DNA of 64,000 nucleotides from an uncultured Candidatus Entotheonella sp. GTDB taxonomy: Bacteria > Tectomicrobia > Entotheonellia > Entotheonellales > Entotheonellaceae. Below are positions 24,513 to 33,945 of the stretch, piece after piece. Every line of letters begins with the position of its first letter. The first letter of the stretch is position 1. Below the pieces are notes generated by a model. It was not told the DNA's origin and did no database searches. It was given only the letters and a program-made list of their open reading frames with translations. Where the stretch lies: NCBI GenBank assembly GCA_958295825.1, contig OY282375.1:2527489-2591488 (forward strand). The letters run 5' to 3'. Both the position numbers and the translations under genes were made by a program.

Positions 24513-25796
24513 ATGGCCACAGCGCCCTGGCAGGGGGTCGATCTGCGCCAGTTGGCGGCGCACGTCGGCACCCCATTTTACCTTTATGACGCGCAGCTTC
24601 TGCGCGTCCGGATCGCTGCCATCCGCGCCCTGACGGACGCACCGGGCTTGCAGGCGCGTTACGCCATGAAGGCATGTTCGGTGGCACGGGTGCTGAGCAC
24701 CATGCGGGATCAGGGGATATGGATCGACGCGGTATCGGGGAACGAGGTCCTGCGGGCGCAGGCGGCGGGCTATCCCATGGGCGCTGACGTCCCGGAGGTG
24801 ATGCTGTCCACCGACGTGTTCCGGGACAACGCCCTGGAGGTTATCAACCGGCACAAGGTGCTGCCCAATCTCGGCTCGCCTGCCATGGTGCAGCAACTCG
24901 CCGACGCCGGCTACCGCGGCCCCATTGCCTTGCGCCTCAATCCGGGCTTCGGGCACGGACACGTGCAGGGTTGCGACACGGGCGGGCCCAGTTCCAAGCA
25001 CGGCCTGTGGCCAGACGAGGCGCTGGCGGCGGCCGAGAACGCCGAGCGGCAGCGTATGATGGTGACGCTGCTGCACGCCCACGTGGGCTCCGGACCGACC
25101 ACCGAGGAGTTTCAGGCCAACATGCAACAGCTTGTCGACTTCTTCGCTGATTGCCTGCCCGCCTATCCGCGCGCGCAGGCCGTTAGTCTCGGCGGGGGTC
25201 TACCCTATCCCTACAAGCCGGAAGCGATGGCCATTGACCTTGAACCATTCGGTCACTTGCTGCGCGAATGCCAAGCGCGTTTCAGCCAGCAGATGGGGCG
25301 TGACATCCGGGTGGAAATCGAACCCGGACGTTACTTCGTAGCACCGGTCGCCGCGGTGGTGACGCAGGTGACGGACATCAAGCGCACCGGTGCCAACGCC
25401 AAGGGGCCGGGCCACACCTTCGTCATGGTCGATGCCGGCTTCTGCGATCTGGTGCGGCCCGCCATGTATGGCTCGTTCCACCGCATCAGTGTGTGGGAAA
25501 CATCGGACGATGCATCGCTGGAGCCGGTGGTGCTGTCCGGCCCGCTGTGCGAGTCGGGCGACGTGTTCACGCGCGATGATGCCGAACTGTTGCAACCGCG
25601 TCCGCTGCCACCGGTGCAGGCGGGCGACTTGGTGCTTATCCACGACGCCGGCGCCTACGGCAACACCATGAGTTCCAACTACAACTCGATCGGACGCGCC
25701 CCGCAAGTGTGGCTGGACGATGGCGCACCCTACCTCATCTCGCGCCGCGAGACGTTCGAGGATCTGGTGCGCACCGAGTGTTTCACGCCGCTTTGA
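24513..25796 (+). CDS. Diaminopimelate decarboxylase-like PLP enzyme
   Basis: 427 residues. Fold type III PLP decarboxylase (Orn/DAP/Arg group 2). The lysine that binds PLP is in LQARYAMKACSVARVL; HAHVGSG and SLGGGLPYPY follow, and EPGRYFV binds phosphate. CESGDVF near the C-terminus carries the catalytic cysteine and DAGAYG also matches LysA. The second ATG (24513) is chosen because AAAGGAG lies six bases before it. DAP decarboxylase makes lysine; a carboxynorspermidine or other amino-acid substrate is possible because the sequence is divergent (HGHVQGCDTGGPSSKHG). Confidence 0.82.
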   Translation: MATAPWQGVDLRQLAAHVGTPFYLYDAQLLRVRIAAIRALTDAPGLQARYAMKACSVARVLSTMRDQGIWIDAVSGNEVLRAQAAGYPMGADVPEVMLSTDVFRDNALEVINRHKVLPNLGSPAMVQQLADAGYRGPIALRLNPGFGHGHVQGCDTGGPSSKHGLWPDEALAAAENAERQRMMVTLLHAHVGSGPTTEEFQANMQQLVDFFADCLPAYPRAQAVSLGGGLPYPYKPEAMAIDLEPFGHLLRECQARFSQQMGRDIRVEIEPGRYFVAPVAAVVTQVTDIKRTGANAKGPGHTFVMVDAGFCDLVRPAMYGSFHRISVWETSDDASLEPVVLSGPLCESGDVFTRDDAELLQPRPLPPVQAGDLVLIHDAGAYGNTMSSNYNSIGRAPQVWLDDGAPYLISRRETFEDLVRTECFTPL

Positions 25797-25873
25797 TTTG
25801 TGATTCCTGCGTAACACGGTCGAATGTCGGATTCTGCTGCGCTGATCCGGCCTGCGTTTGGCGGCCGGTTATG

Positions 25874-26677
25874 TCAGCTGGTGAGCAGATTGAAGACAAT
25901 GCTGTAGAAAAACTGCAGCGCGAGGATAGCGATGATGGGCGAAATGTCGATGGCGCCACCGAGCGGCGGGATGACACGGCGAATCGGTTCCATGATCGGC
26001 AGGGCGATGAGCGTCAGCAACTGCACGATGGGATTGAGCGGATCGGGACTAACCCAGGACAGCAGGGCGTTGGCGATGATCGCGTAGGTAAAAAACTGCG
26101 CCAGGTTGAGGATCAGCAACAGGCTGCCCGGCTCTGCCCCGCTGCCGATAAAGGCGTCCAGGAACGGCGCGGAATCATCGAACCCCTCCACCATGAGGCC
26201 ATTGAGCACGACGACCACCATGCTGTGGACCAGCACCAGCCCTGCCACCGACAGCAGATTCACCGTCGGCACGTGCTGCGACACGCCGGCCGCCAGCGCG
26301 CGCACCGGGCTGACGATCCGCTGACAGAAGCCGGCGATTGGGTTGGTGTAATACTCGCGGAAGGCGGTAATGATAATGATGATGAGCACGTACAACTGCA
26401 GCAGCTTGTCGGCAAACTGTTTGATCGCGTAGGGAATGGACCCGATGAGAATCCCCTGCAGCAGGAGCAGGGCCGCCAGCACGAGCGCGGGGGCGAGATG
26501 GGCATTGCCGGATGGAAGGGCGTTTTGCACCGGGCTGACCACCGGATCGGTGGCCCGGAAGATCATGCCCAGCACAGCGTCGTAGCGCTCGCTCTCGGCC
26601 GCGAACTGGCGCACGAAAAGCAGCGCGATGTAGAGCATGATGACGAAGGAAACCAAGCCTGCTACAGGGTCTTGCAT
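25874..26677 (-). CDS. YggT family integral membrane protein, two repeats
   Basis: 267 residues with two YggT units. The first holds LVSFVIMLYIALLFVRQF and a TDPVVSPVQNALP loop; the second holds LAQFFTYAIIANALLSWVSP and LPIMEPIRRVIPP, with the conserved P-x-x-x-R after the helix. About five to six membrane helices are seen. YggT proteins are linked to osmotic tolerance and cell division placement, but the mechanism is unknown. It is divergent from the CDP-alcohol transferase gene, with about 90 bp between. Confidence 0.9.
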   Translation of the reverse strand: MQDPVAGLVSFVIMLYIALLFVRQFAAESERYDAVLGMIFRATDPVVSPVQNALPSGNAHLAPALVLAALLLLQGILIGSIPYAIKQFADKLLQLYVLIIIIITAFREYYTNPIAGFCQRIVSPVRALAAGVSQHVPTVNLLSVAGLVLVHSMVVVVLNGLMVEGFDDSAPFLDAFIGSGAEPGSLLLILNLAQFFTYAIIANALLSWVSPDPLNPIVQLLTLIALPIMEPIRRVIPPLGGAIDISPIIAILALQFFYSIVFNLLTS

Positions 26678-26766
26678 CAGCGTCTCTCTCCCGGCGGCAA
26701 GCCGCTCGTAATCAAGTTATTCTGCATCGCCAAGGCGGTTGAAATGTGGCGCGGATTGTACCATAC

Positions 26767-27402
26767 ATGCGCCGCATGAAGAAATTGACGTATGCCTTGA
26801 GGAAGCTGGTGGCCCTCCTGTTCACCTGGCCCAATCTGGTCACCCTGACCCGCGTGGCGGGTGCGCCGGCGTTCGTGCTGTGCTGCCACCGCGCGGCGGC
26901 GGTCGGCACACCGGTAGAGCGCTGGAGCGCAGCGCTGCTGTTCGCGGTCATCGTCGGCAGCGATGTGCTGGACGGCTGGCTGGCCCGTCGGCTGCGCTGC
27001 AGCAGCGTGTTCGGACGATTCCTGGACCACGGTGCCGACATTTTCTTCATCCTGTTCGCGCTGGGTTGGTTCGCGGCCTGGGGCTGGGTCACCTGGTGGC
27101 TGCCGGCCGCCATTGCCTGGGCCTTCGGTCTGTACGCCTTCGACTCCTGGTGGCGCAGCGGCGAACTCGGACGGCAGCGCCGTTTGCTCGGCAGCCGGCT
27201 TGGCCACGTCGGCGGCATCTTGAACTATGCGGCCGTCGGCGGGGTGATGGCCGGGCCGGCGCTGGGCCTGTTGCTCCTGCCGCGACCGCTAGGGCAGGCT
27301 GCTCTCATTGCCGTGATGGGGGTAGCCTTCGTATCGGGACTGGAGCGGTTGTTCTTGTTGTGGCTTGGGCGGGGCCTTCAGGGCCTGTCGCAGAAAACAT
27401 AA
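26767..27402 (+). CDS. CDP-alcohol phosphatidyltransferase family protein
   Basis: 211-residue membrane enzyme, the type that makes phospholipid head groups from CDP-diacylglycerol. The full active-site motif is present: SDVLDGWLARRLRCSSVFGR followed by FLDHGAD (DxxDGxxAR...G...D...D). Four to six hydrophobic helices follow. ATGs at 26767 or 26776, or a GTG at 26746, could start it; no strong ribosome site separates them. It converges with the next gene, and the two 3' ends overlap by 114 bp. PgsA-like or another head-group specificity is undecided. Confidence 0.88.
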   Translation: MRRMKKLTYALRKLVALLFTWPNLVTLTRVAGAPAFVLCCHRAAAVGTPVERWSAALLFAVIVGSDVLDGWLARRLRCSSVFGRFLDHGADIFFILFALGWFAAWGWVTWWLPAAIAWAFGLYAFDSWWRSGELGRQRRLLGSRLGHVGGILNYAAVGGVMAGPALGLLLLPRPLGQAALIAVMGVAFVSGLERLFLLWLGRGLQGLSQKT

Positions 27403-28338
27403 GCCGATCAGGCTGTTCAGCATCATGAAGGTAAAATGGGCGGCCAGGCTGTAAGCCAGCAAGCGGGCCTCAACGCCGTACGCCGAAAAGAAAAACAGCC
27501 AAGCGGCCTGCGAGGTACCGAGATGCGCCACCGTGATGGGCAGCGAAGCGGCAAGAAACACCACTGGCAGGAAGGCCAGCAACGCCAGAAACGGTATCTG
27601 CACGCCAAACTGCTGCACCGCCAGGTAGTGCACCAAGACGGCGAGAAAAAAGTTGGGCGCTTTGTAGAGCAGCGCCAGCAGGTAGTGACGGACGCCGGCA
27701 GTTTGCAAGGTCTGTAAAATCCGGGCGCGCGGCCCGCCGGGCCGGGGGGTGAAGCTGATTTCGCGGCCTGCCAGGCGGGCCGCTGCCCGAAGTACCCGCA
27801 CGAGCGGCGAGAAGCCGTGCCGGACGTAGGTCAAAGCGATGGCGAACGCGGCGATGAAGACGACGTAGAATGGCGCGAAAACGGCGGCGAGTTGCGGCTG
27901 CACGATGAAGACGCCGATGGCGGCGTACAGGGCCAGTTGGCCGAATTCGATGACCACAAGGAACACGATGGTGCCGACCATTTCGAGAAACGGCATGCCT
28001 TCGCGGCGGTGTAAGTAGAACGCCGTGCCGCCCTGCCCGAGGCCGGGGTTGAGCAGCGACAGAATATACGCCGCCGCCCGCACCGGCAGAATGCGGGTGT
28101 AGCGTACCGGCTGGTGGAACCACGTGACGGCTTGCGTGAGCACGAAAGTATCGATCAGGCAGTAGATCATGCTGTATGGCGCCATCAGCGCCAAGTAGGG
28201 CAGCAGGCGAGCTTGTTGTAGGGCTTCCAGCAGCTCGGGGACGGGAACGCGACGGAAAATAATGATGAAGATCGCCAGGGTGATGACCCAGGGCAGCAGC
28301 TTGAGCAGGCGCTGCCGGATACTGCTCGCCTCCGCCAT
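27289..28338 (-). CDS. Lysylphosphatidylglycerol synthase TM-region (YbhN/UPF0104) family protein
   Basis: About 349 residues, with seven to eight transmembrane helices (LPWVITLAIFIIIF, YLALMAPYSMIYCLIDTFVL, FYVVFIAAFAIALTY, LLALLAFLPVVFLAASLPI) and the family loop SLLNPGLGQGGTAFYLHRRE. The start is put at the ATG at 28338 because AAAAGGA lies eight bases before it; an upstream ATG at 28371 would add 11 residues. It could be a flippase-like or glycolipid-related membrane protein; function is unproven. The tail overlaps the CDP-alcohol transferase gene on the opposite strand, and both concern lipids. Confidence 0.8.
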   Translation of the reverse strand: MAEASSIRQRLLKLLPWVITLAIFIIIFRRVPVPELLEALQQARLLPYLALMAPYSMIYCLIDTFVLTQAVTWFHQPVRYTRILPVRAAAYILSLLNPGLGQGGTAFYLHRREGMPFLEMVGTIVFLVVIEFGQLALYAAIGVFIVQPQLAAVFAPFYVVFIAAFAIALTYVRHGFSPLVRVLRAAARLAGREISFTPRPGGPRARILQTLQTAGVRHYLLALLYKAPNFFLAVLVHYLAVQQFGVQIPFLALLAFLPVVFLAASLPITVAHLGTSQAAWLFFFSAYGVEARLLAYSLAAHFTFMMLNSLIGLCFLRQALKAPPKPQQEQPLQSRYEGYPHHGNESSLP

Positions 28339-28501
28339 GGGCAGGTCCTTTTCAGGTTGAATTTGTTTCATGATGGATTTGCCGCCGTAACGGACTATCG
28401 GGCGACGGCAGAGCATACGCGGTCAGCCTGCCTTTGTCACCCTGAGATGGTTTTGCTATCGTGCGTCGTTGATAACTCTCAGCCACCTTGAGGTCATCGA
28501 C

Positions 28502-28720
28502 ATGTGGCATCTCTGGTGCTTCCGACCCAGGCCCTTCCTGAAACCCTGGAAATGGCGCCGGGCATACTACGCTTGGCGCGTGGAAACATATGCCGGCATT
28601 CCGGCTGCCGAGGTTTCCTGGCGCGCTGCCCTGGACCTGCTGCGCCAACCGCAGCACCGCCGTGCCCTGTGGCGATACATACGCTGGCTGGGCCACATGC
28701 GGCGTTTTCGCACTCGCTGA
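28502..28720 (+). CDS. Small basic hypothetical protein
   Basis: 72 residues (MWHLWCFRPRPFLKPWKWRR), very rich in tryptophan and arginine, with a TTGAGG ribosome site. It is 21 bp before glnE and co-directional. No family is recognised; a short leader-like or membrane-associated peptide is possible. Confidence 0.45.
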   Translation: MWHLWCFRPRPFLKPWKWRRAYYAWRVETYAGIPAAEVSWRAALDLLRQPQHRRALWRYIRWLGHMRRFRTR

Positions 28721-28741
28721 GTTGTTGGGGAAAACCAAGCC

Positions 28742-30235
28742 ATGGCCTCTGGCGTTCCCGCCTCCCACCAAGCTGCCGAACTGAGTCGCGCCCTGTACGA
28801 TGGGAATCCGCTTTCCTGTCCTCCTGACCTCATTCCCGCCGTCGTGTCCGCACTTCTTGAATCGGTCGATCCGTATCGTGCCCAGTCACACTTGTTACGT
28901 TATCTGGAGTGCCTCGGCGATGCGTCGGTGTTCTGGGGAGCCTGCCGCGAGCAATCGGAATTCATGCACGGTTTGGTGAACATTTTCGCCAGCTCGCACT
29001 TCCTTAGTGGTATTCTGTGGCGCGACCCGCGGCTGGCCTTTTGGCTGCGTGATGAGGTCCTGTACGCACCGCCCGCAACGCCGGACGACCTTGAAGCACA
29101 ACTCAGTGTCATGCTGGAAGGCCAGGAAGACGAAGCACAGGTGGCTGCCGTTCTGAGGCGCTTCACGCAGCGGCACTTGCTGAGCCTCGGGGCGCGGGAT
29201 TTGAATCGTCTGGCCGACGTCGATGAGACGACCACCGGCCTGGCGGCGCTGGCCGACTGCGTACTGCAAGCGGGCGTACGGGCCTGCCAGAGCTGGCTGA
29301 CGGCGCTGCACGGTGAGCCGGTGTACACCGACGACGGCGCCGAACGCCCCTGCCGCTTCTGCGTCATCGGCATGGGAAAACTCGGCGGCGGCGAACTGAA
29401 TTTCTCTTCCGACATCGACCTGATGTACGTCTACACCTCCTACCAGGGCCAGACGCGCGGCGTGACGCGGAACGGCGAGCGGCACGGTCAGATTTCCAAC
29501 CACGAGTATTTCGTGGCTCTGGCCCGCCGCCTGACGACCCTGATCGGCGGCCAGGATGCCGCCGGGCAGATTTTCCGGGTCGATTTGCGGCTGCGCCCGG
29601 ATGGAACACAAGGCCAGTTGGCGCTGGCGCTGCTGGCCTACGAAGCCTATTACGCGCATTTCGGGCAACCGTGGGAGAAAATGGCGCTCATCAAGGCACG
29701 TCCGGTGGCGGGCGACGCGGCTCTGGGGCGGGAATTGCTGAATCTGATCCAGCCGTTCGTGTACCAGCGTTACCTGGACTCACAAGGGGTCGAGCAACTG
29801 CGCTCCATGAAGCGGCAGATCGACAGCCAGATAGCAGACAAGAACGAATCGCGCACGCACGTCAAACTCGGCCGCGGCGGTATTCGGGAAGTCGAGTTTC
29901 TCATCCAGTTGCCGCAGCTTTTGTTTGGTGGCCGGCGGCCCGAGTTGCAGGAGCGAAACTCGCTGCGCGCCCTCGGCAAGCTGCGCGACGCCGGGCTGCT
30001 GGAGGCAGAGTCCGAGGCGCTGCTGCGTGACACCTACTGTTATCTGCGCCGTCTGGAGCACCTGTTGCAAATGGAGCAGGGCTCGCAAACGCATACCTTG
30101 CCGCGCAACGAGGAATCGCGGCAGCGCTTGGCGCGCCATTTCGGGCACAACGATTGGGAGGCGTTTTACCAAGACTATCTGGGGCGCACGGAGGCGGTTC
30201 ACGCCCTGTTCGTCGCGGCGTTTCGCATGGAGTGA
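28742..30235 (+). CDS. glnE: GlnE N-terminal (adenylyl-removing type) nucleotidyltransferase, split protein
   Basis: 497 residues equal to the first half of glutamine synthetase adenylyltransferase. The nucleotidyltransferase motif is VIGMGKLGGGELNFSSDIDL with a second acidic residue in FRVDLRLRPDGTQG. The GLNE/helical domain follows (GRGGIREVEFLIQ). In E. coli GlnE the N-terminal domain removes AMP and the C-terminal domain adds it, in one 946-residue chain. Here the first domain ends at a true stop, and a new gene with a GAGGAGG ribosome site begins 7 bp later. So the two activities are on separate, co-translated proteins. Confidence 0.92.
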   Translation: MASGVPASHQAAELSRALYDGNPLSCPPDLIPAVVSALLESVDPYRAQSHLLRYLECLGDASVFWGACREQSEFMHGLVNIFASSHFLSGILWRDPRLAFWLRDEVLYAPPATPDDLEAQLSVMLEGQEDEAQVAAVLRRFTQRHLLSLGARDLNRLADVDETTTGLAALADCVLQAGVRACQSWLTALHGEPVYTDDGAERPCRFCVIGMGKLGGGELNFSSDIDLMYVYTSYQGQTRGVTRNGERHGQISNHEYFVALARRLTTLIGGQDAAGQIFRVDLRLRPDGTQGQLALALLAYEAYYAHFGQPWEKMALIKARPVAGDAALGRELLNLIQPFVYQRYLDSQGVEQLRSMKRQIDSQIADKNESRTHVKLGRGGIREVEFLIQLPQLLFGGRRPELQERNSLRALGKLRDAGLLEAESEALLRDTYCYLRRLEHLLQMEQGSQTHTLPRNEESRQRLARHFGHNDWEAFYQDYLGRTEAVHALFVAAFRME

Positions 30236-30242
30236 GGAGGCA

Positions 30243-32519
30243 ATGAGCTCGCAACAACTTGAACAGCCAACCGCAGGCGGGGGACAAGGAGGGACCAGCA
30301 TGGGCCGGCAATCGCTGTGCGCCGAGGTGGCGCGCCGCTGCCCACAGGTGGCCCCCGAGGTGCTGGACGACTTCTTTGAGCAGTTGGACGACGACTATTT
30401 CGCACTGTTTACCGCTGTGCAAATCGCTGCCCACGTGCAATTGGTGGCGGCCATCGACGACCAGTGCCCGCTGCACGTGCGGGTGGCGCCGCGCAGCCCT
30501 GTCAGCGCCGAGATTCTGCTGGTCGGCTATGACCTACAGGGCGCGTTCGCCCTCATCACCGGCGCCATGGCTGCCTGTGGGCTCAACATCCGCGATGGGC
30601 AGGTGTTCAGCTACAGGCGCGGGCCAGAGCGCCTGACGCCCTGGGGCAGCCATACGCGGGGCGGATTGATCGTCGATCTGTTCACCGTCGACTACGACGC
30701 CAACCAGCCATTCGATGCCGGTGCCCAGGAGGCGTTTGCGGCGCACCTGACCACGCTTATCCAACTGCAGCGGCAGGGCAAACAACAGCAGGCGCGCGAC
30801 ACGCTGAATTACCGGCTCATCAATGCCATCCGCACTTCCGGTCAAAAGTTTCCGGGGCGGCTGTTTTCCGTGGAGGTACGCATCGACAACACCGCGTCGC
30901 CCGATTGGACCGTGGTGCACATCACCGCCGAGGACACGCCGTGTTTTCTGTACAGTCTGTCGAACGCGCTGGCGATGCGCGACTTCTACGTACACCGGGT
31001 CAACATCCGCAGCGCCCAGGGAAAAGTGCAGGATGAGTTATGCCTCGGCTGGCGCCATGGCGGCAAGATCACCTCCGACGAGGGACAGCAGGAGCTGCGC
31101 TTCATCGTCTTGCTGATCAAGCAGTTCACGCATTTTCTGACCGTAGCTCCAGACCCGGCGATGGCCCTGCAACACTTCGATCAATTTCTGGACCGTCTGG
31201 CCCCAAATGCCTCGCTTCGCGCCGACCTCGACTGGCTTTGTGATGAGGGCGCCATGCAGGCGCTGGCCACCATGCTGGGCAGCAGCGACTTCCTGTGGGA
31301 GGACTTCCTGCGCATGCAGCACGCCAATCTGCTGCCGATTCTCAAGGAGATGCACACAACTGACAAGCCCTTGGATTCGACTACACTGCGGCGGCGGTTG
31401 CGAGAAACGCTGCAAGCGGCGGACGCGCCTCCGGCTCGCAAGACCGCTCTCAATACGTTCAAAGACCGCGAAATGTTCCGCATCGACTTGCGTCACCTGC
31501 TGCATCCCGACCTGCCCTTCGGCGTGTTTGCCGACGAGTTGACCGATCTCGCCGAAGTCGTCGTGGGCGGCGCCTTCGAGGCGGCGCAGACCGACCTCGG
31601 CGAGCGCTACGGACTGCCGCTTCTGGACGGCGGCGCACCCTGCCCGCTCGCCCTGTTCGCGTTGGGGAAATTCGGCGGCCGTGAGTTGGGCTATGCCTCG
31701 GATATCGAAATGCTATGCGTGTACGGCGGCAGCGGCGCAACCAGCGGGCCGCAACGCCTGGCCAATACCGAGTACGCCACGCTCCTGGTGCAGCACCTGC
31801 GGGATCTGATCGTGGCGCGCCAATCGGGCATTTTCGAGATCGATCTGCGGCTGCGGCCGCACGGCGCTCAGGGTCCGCTGGCCACTAGTTGGGAGATTTT
31901 CAAAGCCTATTACAGCGCCGACGGGCAGGCCGCGGACTTCGAGCGGCAGGCGCTGATCAAGTTGCGCTGGGTGGCGGGTGACGCCGAACTGGGCCGACGG
32001 GTCGAGGCTTGGCGCGACGGCTACGTTTACAGTGAGACGCCTTTCGATCGCAAAGCCGCGGTGGCGCTGCGACAGCGGCAGATCGCCGAGCTGGTGACGC
32101 CCGGGCAGATTGACAGCAAGTATAGCCGGGGCGGCCTGGTGGACGTGGAGTACACCGTGCAGGTCCTGCAACTTTGCCACGGCGGCACCCTGCCGAAGTT
32201 GCGTATCCCGAGCACCCTGCGAGCCATTGAGGCATTGCGCGATGCCGGCGTGCTCGCCGACAGTGACGCGGCGCAATTGGGGGAAGCATATCGTTTTCTG
32301 CGCCGCCTGATCGACGCCCAGCGCATCGTTCGCGGCCACGCCCGGGATTTGGTGCTGCCACCCCCCGAGTCCGACGAGTTTCTGTTCCTGGCGCGCCGCC
32401 TGGGCTACTGGGAAGAGCGCGATACTGTGGCGCGGTTGGCGTCGGACATTGCCGTTCATCGGAAACGCGCGGCGCGGCTGTATGCGGAGGTATTTCAGAT
32501 AGCCGAGGGCGGAGAATGA
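30243..32519 (+). CDS. Tandem-ACT plus GlnE C-terminal adenylyltransferase fusion
   Basis: 758 residues. Residues about 90-290 contain two ACT-like domains (ILLVGYDLQGAFALITGAMA with CGLNIRDGQVF; VVHITAEDTPCFLYSLSNAL with DFYVHRVNIRS), arranged as in the GlnD C-terminus. The rest is the GlnE adenylyltransferase half: FALGKFGGRELGYASDIEML, IFEIDLRLRPHGAQG, SRGGLVDVEYTVQ. ACT domains bind amino acids, so direct glutamine sensing in place of, or besides, PII control is a reasonable inference. The ATG at 30243 is chosen by its ribosome site; the frame is open farther upstream inside the previous gene. Confidence 0.9.
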   Translation: MSSQQLEQPTAGGGQGGTSMGRQSLCAEVARRCPQVAPEVLDDFFEQLDDDYFALFTAVQIAAHVQLVAAIDDQCPLHVRVAPRSPVSAEILLVGYDLQGAFALITGAMAACGLNIRDGQVFSYRRGPERLTPWGSHTRGGLIVDLFTVDYDANQPFDAGAQEAFAAHLTTLIQLQRQGKQQQARDTLNYRLINAIRTSGQKFPGRLFSVEVRIDNTASPDWTVVHITAEDTPCFLYSLSNALAMRDFYVHRVNIRSAQGKVQDELCLGWRHGGKITSDEGQQELRFIVLLIKQFTHFLTVAPDPAMALQHFDQFLDRLAPNASLRADLDWLCDEGAMQALATMLGSSDFLWEDFLRMQHANLLPILKEMHTTDKPLDSTTLRRRLRETLQAADAPPARKTALNTFKDREMFRIDLRHLLHPDLPFGVFADELTDLAEVVVGGAFEAAQTDLGERYGLPLLDGGAPCPLALFALGKFGGRELGYASDIEMLCVYGGSGATSGPQRLANTEYATLLVQHLRDLIVARQSGIFEIDLRLRPHGAQGPLATSWEIFKAYYSADGQAADFERQALIKLRWVAGDAELGRRVEAWRDGYVYSETPFDRKAAVALRQRQIAELVTPGQIDSKYSRGGLVDVEYTVQVLQLCHGGTLPKLRIPSTLRAIEALRDAGVLADSDAAQLGEAYRFLRRLIDAQRIVRGHARDLVLPPPESDEFLFLARRLGYWEERDTVARLASDIAVHRKRAARLYAEVFQIAEGGE

Positions 32520-32540
32520 GGAAGGCGCTTGAGGGGGATC

Positions 32541-32569
32541 GTAGAGACGGGTTCCAAACCCGCCCCTAC
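32541..32569. promoter_or_regulatory. Imperfect palindrome after the glnE operon
   Basis: gtagagacgggtt and aacccgcccctac pair with two mismatches around a 3-nt loop, between convergent genes. It may terminate or protect the transcript, or be a dispersed palindrome. The core is similar to the hairpin at 14422-14458. Confidence 0.5.
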
Positions 32570-32581
32570 AGTGGAGATGGC

Positions 32582-33778
32582 TTAATCCGCCGGAGCAACG
32601 GCGCGGTCCTGGCTTTGGAAGGCCGGCATGACTTCGCGGGCGAAGATTTCCAACTGTTCCAGGATGACGCTCTGCGGCGTGCCGATAACCGAGCCGACGT
32701 TCACTTCTTCCAGGCCGGGGTAGCGATCCTGCACGTCCTGGAGTTTTTCGATGATCAGTTCCGGCGGACCGCAAAGCCAGGAGCCAGCCTCGATGGCTTG
32801 CTCGAGGGTTGGCAGGTTGGCCGAACGCGCCCGTTTGGGATCGGCGATGGCCTCGATCTGGCCGTCGGAGAGGCCGCGCACGAAGCCGAGCGGCGCGAAC
32901 ATTTTCATGTTTTCCTCGAAGAACGGCCGGGCTTCCTCGATGGCCTTCTGCTCGGTTTCGGCGATGTGATAGGTGAAACCCACGATCAGGTCGGCTCCCA
33001 GTTCCGTCTCGCGCCCGACGCGCTGTAGCGCGTCCCGCCAGCCTTCCATCACCTTGTCGGTGGCGCCGCCGGCTGCCGCACCGCCGCCGATGATGCCTTT
33101 GATGCCGTGCTTGGCCATGAAGTCGAGGCCACGTTGCGTGGCGCTGACCACGGGCTGCCAGCACTCGACCGGCAGATGGCGGGGCCGCGGCACCAGGGTG
33201 ATCTCCTCCAATTCGTAGCCCCGATACGGAATCTGGGGCGGGATGCTGTAATGCTTGCTGTGATGCGAGAACGACCGCTCGTGGAAAGCCTTGAGGATGA
33301 GTTCGACCTGATCTTCGAACAGTTCACGGTTGCCCTCGTTGTCGAGAGCCGTACTGGGCGCGCCCAGCACCTCGTTTTCGCGCGAGTGGTAGCCGCGCCC
33401 CACGCCGAAGATGACCCGCCCGCCGGTCATGTGGTCGGCCATGGCGAAGTCCTCGGCCATGCGCAGCGGATGCCACATGGGCGCCACGTTGAAGCCGCAG
33501 CCGAATTTGATGTTCTTGGTCAGGTGAGCCAAGTGGACGAAGAGCATCAGCAGGTTGGGGATGCACTCGTAGCCCTCGCGCTGAAAGCGGTGTTCCGCCG
33601 CCCAGAAGGTGCTGTAGCCCAGTCGATCCATGGTGGTGGCGATGGCTTCGGACTTGTCGAAAACGGTCGCGATGTGCTCGTCGGACAGCCAGCGGTCGTT
33701 AACCGGCGTTCCCTCAAAGCCAATGTTGTCCAAGTCAACGTGTCCGGCGTACAGGCTGCCAAATCTCGTGATCATCAA
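32582..33778 (-). CDS. LLM-class flavin-dependent oxidoreductase
   Basis: 398 residues of the luciferase-like monooxygenase fold. Seen are STFWAAEHRFQREGYECIPN, IKFGCGFNVAPMWHPLRMAE, TGGRVIFGVGRGYHSRE, the typical phosphate-binding turn, and GIKGIIGGGAAAGGATDKV near the C-terminal barrel. A TAAGGAGA ribosome site precedes the ATG. It is distinct from the family member at 1746 and longer. FMN or F420 use and substrate are unknown; homologues are often in xenobiotic or natural-product catabolism. It stands alone between convergent glnE and a divergent hydrolase gene. Confidence 0.88.
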   Translation of the reverse strand: MMITRFGSLYAGHVDLDNIGFEGTPVNDRWLSDEHIATVFDKSEAIATTMDRLGYSTFWAAEHRFQREGYECIPNLLMLFVHLAHLTKNIKFGCGFNVAPMWHPLRMAEDFAMADHMTGGRVIFGVGRGYHSRENEVLGAPSTALDNEGNRELFEDQVELILKAFHERSFSHHSKHYSIPPQIPYRGYELEEITLVPRPRHLPVECWQPVVSATQRGLDFMAKHGIKGIIGGGAAAGGATDKVMEGWRDALQRVGRETELGADLIVGFTYHIAETEQKAIEEARPFFEENMKMFAPLGFVRGLSDGQIEAIADPKRARSANLPTLEQAIEAGSWLCGPPELIIEKLQDVQDRYPGLEEVNVGSVIGTPQSVILEQLEIFAREVMPAFQSQDRAVAPAD

Positions 33779-33945
33779 TCATCTCCTTATACTGCAACGC
33801 GGATTAGGAATTAGCTCATTGTAATGTGGCGGGCGTGGGTGTCAACTGGGCGGAGGCGGGCCGGATGTCTTGAGATCGTCCATCGTACTGTACAATGCTG
33901 CCGGGAACGGGTTCAGGGCCAAACACGCCGGAAAAGGAGTCATTC

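Noticed and set aside
25709-26779. 356-codon plus-strand frame opposite the YggT gene
   Set aside because: The sequence is rich in histidine, aspartate and glutamine, as expected from reverse reading of hydrophobic codons; YggT on the minus strand is clear.
29925-30242. Upstream extension of the ACT-GlnE frame
   Set aside because: It overlaps the previous glnE half in another frame and lacks homology; the ATG at 30243 has a strong ribosome site.
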